7,385 nt of DNA. Origin: Flavobacteriales bacterium (GTDB lineage Bacteria > Bacteroidota > Bacteroidia > Flavobacteriales_D > Crocinitomicaceae). The stretch spans positions 1 through 7,385 of the forward strand of contig CANHQC010000097.1 in NCBI GenBank assembly GCA_947462695.1, given 5' to 3'. A program made the position numbers and the translations under genes. This document shows, in pieces, positions 5,609 through 7,385 of this stretch. The notes under the pieces are model-generated. The model made no database searches, was not told the origin of the DNA, and worked only from the letters and a program-made list of their open reading frames with translations. How positions within the stretch are numbered: position 1 is the stretch's first letter; every line of letters starts with the position of its first letter.

Positions 5609-6577
5609 TTAAACGGTTCGAACTAATAGGTATTCAGCAACTGCATGAAGCTGCCTCTTGATGTCTTCGTTTCCATTTATTGACATTAGTGCTTCAAGTG
5701 CTTTATTGTGGTGAAGATTCATGACTTCAATGCACGCGTCTTTTGCGCCTATAGTTATAAAGAGCTCTTGAGCAATGGCGATTTTTCGTTGTTGATCGCC
5801 TTCTTTTTGAAGAACAGTTAATTGTTCTTTTTGCACCGCATTAGCCAATTTATGGGCATTTAACGATAGAAGTGTTTTTTTGTCAGCGAGCACATCACCA
5901 CCAACTTGTTTCCCGAATTTTTCTGGATCAGCGTACAAATCAAGAATGTCGTCCTGGATTTGAAAGGCCATTCCCAGGTGTTCACCAAACGCATATATTT
6001 TGGAACGATTGTCTGCATCAGTACCTGCAACGATAGCACCCATTTCTAAAGCGCAACCCAAAAGTACCGATGTTTTCAGGCGAATCATTTTCAGGTATTC
6101 ATCAATTGACACGTCAGTTCTATTCTCAAAATCCATGTCCATTTGTTGTCCTTCGCAGACTTCAATAGCTGTGCGATTAAACAATTTCATCAATGGACCG
6201 AGGTGGCGTTCTTCTTGTTGTTCTAGTAACTGATAGGCTTTAACAAAAAGGACATCACCCGATAAGATGGCTATATTTTCATCCCATTTGGTATGGACTG
6301 TTTCCATTCCACGGCGCAAGGGCGCTTTGTCCATGATATCGTCGTGAATCAAGGTAAAGTTGTGGAACAGTTCTACCGCCAACGCACTAGGTATAGAAGT
6401 TTCAAACGACCCGTCGAATAATTCAGTACCCAATAACGTGAGAACCGGACGAATGCGTTTCCCGCCCAATGTCATGAAATAACGTAAAGGATCATAAAGA
6501 TTAGCTGGTTCAACAGGCAATGAAAGATTCGCAATTGCGTGTTCTAATGGTTGGGAATACCTGTTGAGTTGATCCAT
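5609..6577 (-). CDS. Short-chain trans-polyprenyl diphosphate synthase (FPP/GGPP type)
   Basis: This cytosolic enzyme condenses isopentenyl diphosphate with allylic diphosphates to make C15-C20 or longer prenyl diphosphates for quinones, carotenoids or other isoprenoids. The 322 residues carry all family landmarks: GGKRIRP (38-44), first aspartate-rich motif DDIMD (79-83) followed by RRG (88-90), and second motif DDILD (209-213) followed by FGKQVGGD (221-228). The first motif has no two-residue insertion, unlike typical bacterial FPP synthases, and an aromatic residue, Phe74, sits five positions before it. This is the arrangement of short-chain, GGPP-type enzymes, so GGPP is my best guess for product length, but residues alone do not settle it. 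The start codon lies 1 bp after the rmlA stop, so the two are cotranscribed. The sigma operon follows 53 bp downstream on the same strand. Confidence 0.92.
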   Translation of the reverse strand: MDQLNRYSQPLEHAIANLSLPVEPANLYDPLRYFMTLGGKRIRPVLTLLGTELFDGSFETSIPSALAVELFHNFTLIHDDIMDKAPLRRGMETVHTKWDENIAILSGDVLFVKAYQLLEQQEERHLGPLMKLFNRTAIEVCEGQQMDMDFENRTDVSIDEYLKMIRLKTSVLLGCALEMGAIVAGTDADNRSKIYAFGEHLGMAFQIQDDILDLYADPEKFGKQVGGDVLADKKTLLSLNAHKLANAVQKEQLTVLQKEGDQQRKIAIAQELFITIGAKDACIEVMNLHHNKALEALMSINGNEDIKRQLHAVAEYLLVRTV

Positions 6578-6578
6578 C

Positions 6579-7385
6579 TTAATGTATTAAGTTCATGAGA
6601 TACGTACCATATCCACTTTTAACAAGCGGTTCTGCAATTTGTTTGAGTTGCTCAGCCGTAATAAATCCGTTGCGGAATGCGACTTCTTCGATACATCCAA
6701 TTTTTAATCCTTGACGCTCCTCAATCACTTGGACAAACTGCCCTGCTTGCATTAATGAAGTAAATGTCCCGGTGTCTAACCAAGCAGTACCTCTATCCAA
6801 AATAGCCACTTTTAACTTTCCTCTTCGAAGGTATTCCGCATTGACATCAGTAATTTCGTATTCACCGCGTGCCGAAGGTTGAAGGTTTTTAGCGATTTCT
6901 ACAACAGAATTATCGTAGAAGTAAAGTCCAGGTACAGCATAATTCGATTTCGGATTAACTGGTTTTTCTTCTATCGAAACGACATTCATTTCCCCATCAA
7001 ATTCCACAACGCCATACCTTTCAGGATCGCTTACGTGGTAGGCATAAACTACGCCACCTTCCGGATCGTTGTTTTGCCGAAGCAGGCTGTCCATTCCAAC
7101 GCCATAAAAAATATTATCACCTAAAATAAGGGCCACTTTATCTGAACCAATAAATTCTTCTCCGATAACAAATGCTTGTGCTAGGCCGTTTGGAACTTCC
7201 TGAACTGCATATTGAAAATGACAGCCAATTTGTTCACCATTGCCCAGTAATTTTTCAAAATGCGGTAGGTCATGAGGAGTGGAAATGATCAGTATTTCGC
7301 GTATACCAGCACTCATTAGAATCGAGAGCGGATAATAGATCATCGGCTTGTCGTAAATCGGCATCAATTGTTTTGAAACTGCCAA
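6579..7385 (-). CDS. rmlA: Glucose-1-phosphate thymidylyltransferase, 5' end outside window
   Basis: This enzyme joins dTTP and glucose-1-phosphate to give dTDP-glucose, the first step to dTDP-rhamnose and related sugars of the cell surface. The visible 268 residues begin at [20 protein letters not shown], the usual family sequence just after the N-terminal nucleotide-binding GGSGTRL loop, so about 18 residues and the true ATG lie beyond the right edge; the TTG at 7385 is an internal leucine, not a start. Further landmarks, numbered from the window edge, are [10 protein letters not shown] (63-72), LGDN (88-91), EEKP (139-142), GLYFYD (153-158), GEYEITDVN (174-182) and [10 protein letters not shown] (198-207). 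The C-terminus is complete. No other rml gene is visible here; the rest of the pathway may lie upstream. It is followed after 1 bp by the polyprenyl synthase. Confidence 0.95.
   Translation of the reverse strand: MAVSKQLMPIYDKPMIYYPLSILMSAGIREILIISTPHDLPHFEKLLGNGEQIGCHFQYAVQEVPNGLAQAFVIGEEFIGSDKVALILGDNIFYGVGMDSLLRQNNDPEGGVVYAYHVSDPERYGVVEFDGEMNVVSIEEKPVNPKSNYAVPGLYFYDNSVVEIAKNLQPSARGEYEITDVNAEYLRRGKLKVAILDRGTAWLDTGTFTSLMQAGQFVQVIEERQGLKIGCIEEVAFRNGFITAEQLKQIAEPLVKSGYGTYLMNLIH

Noticed and set aside
5597..5625. Terminator-like TAGTT/AACTA hairpin with a T-run after the polyprenyl synthase gene
   Set aside because: The stem is only 5 bp and AT-rich with a 10-nt loop; too weak to call by eye, and it overlaps the candidate promoter region.
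6000..6233. Open frame on the + strand inside the polyprenyl synthase gene
   Set aside because: Shadow of a fully conserved enzyme gene; no independent start signal or recognisable product.
7383..7385. TTG as start codon of the thymidylyltransferase
   Set aside because: The conserved N-terminal nucleotide-binding loop of the family must precede this leucine, so the gene simply runs off the window.
1..7385. CRISPR arrays, tRNA/rRNA genes, insertion sequences, riboswitches
   Set aside because: No regularly spaced repeats, tRNA-like cloverleaf, transposase or long structured leader were seen. The longest non-coding gap is 53 bp.

Overview
The window looks like a chromosomal segment of a low-GC member of the Bacteroidota, probably Flavobacteriales. 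The evidence is a type IX secretion (T9SS) C-terminal sorting domain on one exported protein, Bacteroidota-style short ECF sigma and anti-sigma proteins, start codons with A-rich leaders and no clear Shine-Dalgarno sequence, and the general protein similarity. No RNA genes, insertion sequences or CRISPR arrays are visible, and coding density is very high.

Left part (1-1173, + strand): the last 32 codons of an unidentified gene overlap mtnA, the methionine-salvage enzyme methylthioribose-1-phosphate isomerase. mtnA converges on the next gene, and their stop codons overlap by 4 bp.

Centre (1170-5555, - strand, read right to left): a compact six-gene cluster. Its order is ECF sigma factor, small single-pass putative anti-sigma factor, membrane-anchored periplasmic sensor of the CpxP/Spy/CnrX type, MbnP-like copper-protein homologue, di-heme MbnH/MauG/CcpA-like protein, and secreted YHYH-domain protein with a T9SS tail. 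Three consecutive junctions are ATGA overlaps; the two other internal gaps are 36 and 39 bp and share a 10-bp sequence. My reading is a self-regulated envelope metal-response module, most likely copper. The first three genes resemble in layout the CnrYXH regulators of Cupriavidus. The MbnP-like and di-heme genes resemble the MbnP/MbnH, CorA/CorB and MopE/SACCP pairs of methanotrophs, in which the di-heme protein is linked to converting a tryptophan of the partner to kynurenine for copper binding. The YHYH protein may be the surface-exposed component. This assembly is inferred from gene order and motifs and is the most interesting part of the window.

Right part (5609-7385, - strand): a short-chain polyprenyl diphosphate synthase lies 1 bp downstream of rmlA (glucose-1-phosphate thymidylyltransferase), which is cut by the window edge. 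These are housekeeping isoprenoid and cell-surface-sugar genes. They lie upstream of the sigma operon on the same strand, separated from it by 53 bp that contain a candidate promoter.
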